The position numbers and the translations under genes are program-made. Below, piece after piece: positions 62,688 through 64,000 of a stretch of DNA of 64,000 nt; position 1 is the first letter of the stretch; every line of letters starts with the position of its first letter. The stretch is taken from positions 620,001 to 684,000 of the forward strand of contig NZ_FMAT01000001.1 in the NCBI RefSeq assembly GCF_900094805.1. The letters run 5' to 3'. Below the pieces are notes generated by a model. It was not told the DNA's origin and made no database searches. It saw nothing but the letters and a program-made list of their open reading frames with translations. Source of the stretch: Arthrobacter sp. NIO-1057. GTDB taxonomy: Bacteria > Actinomycetota > Actinomycetes > Actinomycetales > Micrococcaceae.

Positions 62688-63692
62688 CTAGTTCTGTGCG
62701 TTCTGGTAAGCCTGCTGGATTACCGATCCCCAGTAAGGACCGAACATCGTATTGCGTACGGAGTTATAGCCAAAGCTATTCACCGAGTTCTGGTACGAGG
62801 ATGAACCCGAGCCCAAGAACCAAGGTCCTCCCGAGGAGCCACCGGTCATGTTGCAAGAAATTCCCTGCGACTGTGATTGGCCAAATGGGTCTGCTGAGGC
62901 TGAACCAGCACAGGATTGCAGGGTCTCGCCATTGAATGGCGAGGCTGCAGGGTAGCCGAATGCGGTGTAGTACTCACCACGTGGCTGGTTGAAGGCAACA
63001 CCTGATGCGCCGACGGTGTCGGTCAGTGTTGAACCGCTACTGTTCGAGACAACAGCAAATCCTGTGTCGTAGGTGATGTCGCCGTCGTTTGACCATTCGG
63101 ACGTGGTGACAAGTTCAGTGGCAGCAAAAGTACCGTACGGGGTTTTGCCGTTTTCATAGGCGGGAGCAAACACCCAGCGTGTGGCGAAAGCACCGGGGCC
63201 TTCATTCAAGCAGTGACCAGCCGTAGAGACGGTGGATTCATTGGCTGACACTACTGCGTTTCCCGAACACACGTAGTCCTGGCCGCCGAGGGTGAAAAAG
63301 ACTTTACCGATGTGAGAAACGGGGGCCACTTGGCCGCGGGTCTTCCCACCAGCTTTGAAGTTCGTCTTGGCAGCATTTTTTTTGGCTGCGTGCCCTGGAA
63401 CTTTGGTCGCCTTGTTGGTGTCGACTTTGGCTGAAGATCCAGATTTTCCAGCGACGAGGCTATCAGCGCTCTTGGCTGCCTTCATACGGTCAACAGTCCA
63501 GTAATCAATGGCTGACTCAGCTGACCCTGATGATATTTTAATCGATTCGATCTCATCGCCTGACGAAGTCGGTGCTGCCGCCGCAAAAGGTGCGGTTCCG
63601 AGCATCAACGCTCCAGCCAAAAGCGCCGCTCCGGCCAGCTTATGTCGGCCTTTAACTTTCACTGAATCGGCCTTTAATGAACGAACTTGCAC
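62688..63692 (-). CDS. Secreted trypsin-like serine protease (V8-like)
   Basis: 334 residues. The signal peptide (KVKGRHKLAGAALLAGALMLGTAPFAAAAP, in parts) ends at AAAAP. A pro-region of about 100 residues follows. The catalytic His is in VSTAGHCL, Asp in YDTGFAVV and Ser in TGGSSGGPW, as in the glutamyl endopeptidase/trypsin-like peptidases. The GTG at 63692 follows AAGGAG, 7 bases upstream, and is preferred to the ATG at 63725. Extracellular protein degradation is likely; specificity not deduced. Confidence 0.9.
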   Translation of the reverse strand: MQVRSLKADSVKVKGRHKLAGAALLAGALMLGTAPFAAAAPTSSGDEIESIKISSGSAESAIDYWTVDRMKAAKSADSLVAGKSGSSAKVDTNKATKVPGHAAKKNAAKTNFKAGGKTRGQVAPVSHIGKVFFTLGGQDYVCSGNAVVSANESTVSTAGHCLNEGPGAFATRWVFAPAYENGKTPYGTFAATELVTTSEWSNDGDITYDTGFAVVSNSSGSTLTDTVGASGVAFNQPRGEYYTAFGYPAASPFNGETLQSCAGSASADPFGQSQSQGISCNMTGGSSGGPWFLGSGSSSYQNSVNSFGYNSVRNTMFGPYWGSVIQQAYQNAQN

Positions 63693-64000
63693 GATATAAC
63701 TCCTTGTCCAGTGGCACACGTCCACTATCGATGGGGGTGCTCTTGCACTCGTGCAAATTAGTCAAACACACACTTCACACAATTTCTACAGGAATTTTTT
63801 CCTCCGCTACGTCCAACAAGAACTGTTATTTAGGGAATGACTGTGAAGTAATTCTGATCCTCACGGATAAAAGGGATCTCAACAATCGTCCGTGCAAGAT
63901 GAGCTATTTTATGGGTCACTGCTGCATTTTCGCACCCCACTCCCCCGAGAAATCGGTACTCCGGTCGCTCTTCCCGAGCTACAAGCAGGGACACCAAAAA
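63693..64000. other. Upstream region of the protease gene, no gene seen
   Basis: About 308 bases to the window edge with no supported gene. TTGCAC-tc-GTGCAA at 63743-63756, a 6-base inverted repeat 51 bases before the protease start, is a possible operator. Confidence 0.4.

Overview
The window looks like the chromosome of a high-to-mid GC actinobacterium of the Micrococcaceae type (Arthrobacter, Glutamicibacter, Enteractinococcus or Yaniella relatives). GC is in the mid 50s by eye, not computed. Supporting signs are the order rplU-rpmA-obg-proB-proA-nadD-rsfS, a long actinobacterial RNase E/G, an ileS leader with a translational T-box, folC followed by a DUF4233 gene, a ferredoxin-type sulfite reductase with an FprA-type reductase, and many GTG/TTG starts. 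No phage, IS element, CRISPR array or rRNA was seen; one tRNA (Ala, GGC) is present.

Layout. 1-2924 (+): the end of a Dpp/Nik-type ABC importer, including a permease fused to its ATPase. It converges on 2927-7997 (-), a complete urease cluster ureABCEFGD, so the transporter probably supplies nickel. 8365-11093: a stand-alone FrdA/SdhA-type flavoprotein divergent from a LysR regulator. 11077-13616 (-): pentapeptide-repeat protein, TIGR01777-type epimerase and a double VOC protein. 14059-17232 (+): Lrp/AsnC regulator, HisC-like aminotransferase and amino acid permease, with inverted repeats between regulator and enzyme. 17288-19729 (-): AlkD-like, GyrI-like and CorA genes. 20035-31064 (-): tRNA-Ala, rsfS, a Pro/Ala/Lys-rich membrane protein, nadD (with a perfect 32-bp palindrome at its start), a small membrane protein, proA, proB, obg, rpmA, rplU and rne. 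31551-34966 (+): VKOR protein, GNAT acetyltransferase, AI-2E-type transporter and a self-contained 67-codon gene.

34985-40786 (-): an ileS-folC-DUF4233-ndk unit behind a T-box whose sequestrator arm is exactly complementary to the ileS Shine-Dalgarno region. 40922-47677 (+): a HelR-type RNA polymerase rescue helicase preceded by a near-consensus rifamycin-associated element (RAE). It is followed with almost no gap by a NarL-type two-component system, then an MMPL/RND exporter and a DUF2871 membrane protein. This is the most interesting block and may be an antibiotic-response unit. 47678-48117 (-): a membrane-protein gene broken by an apparent frameshift.

48353-58712 (-): a sulfate assimilation cluster comprising sirohydrochlorin chelatase, sulfite reductase, an APS reductase with four cluster cysteines, CysD, CysN, an SsuABC-like importer, CobA and FprA. 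Together these cover sulfur uptake, activation, two-step reduction, siroheme synthesis and electron supply. Repeats built on TGACT/AGTCA lie before sir. 58755-59519 (-): an SDR oxidoreductase. 59760-62378 (+): valS. 62440-63692 (-): a small charged protein and a secreted trypsin-like protease. The last ~300 bases hold no gene I can support.
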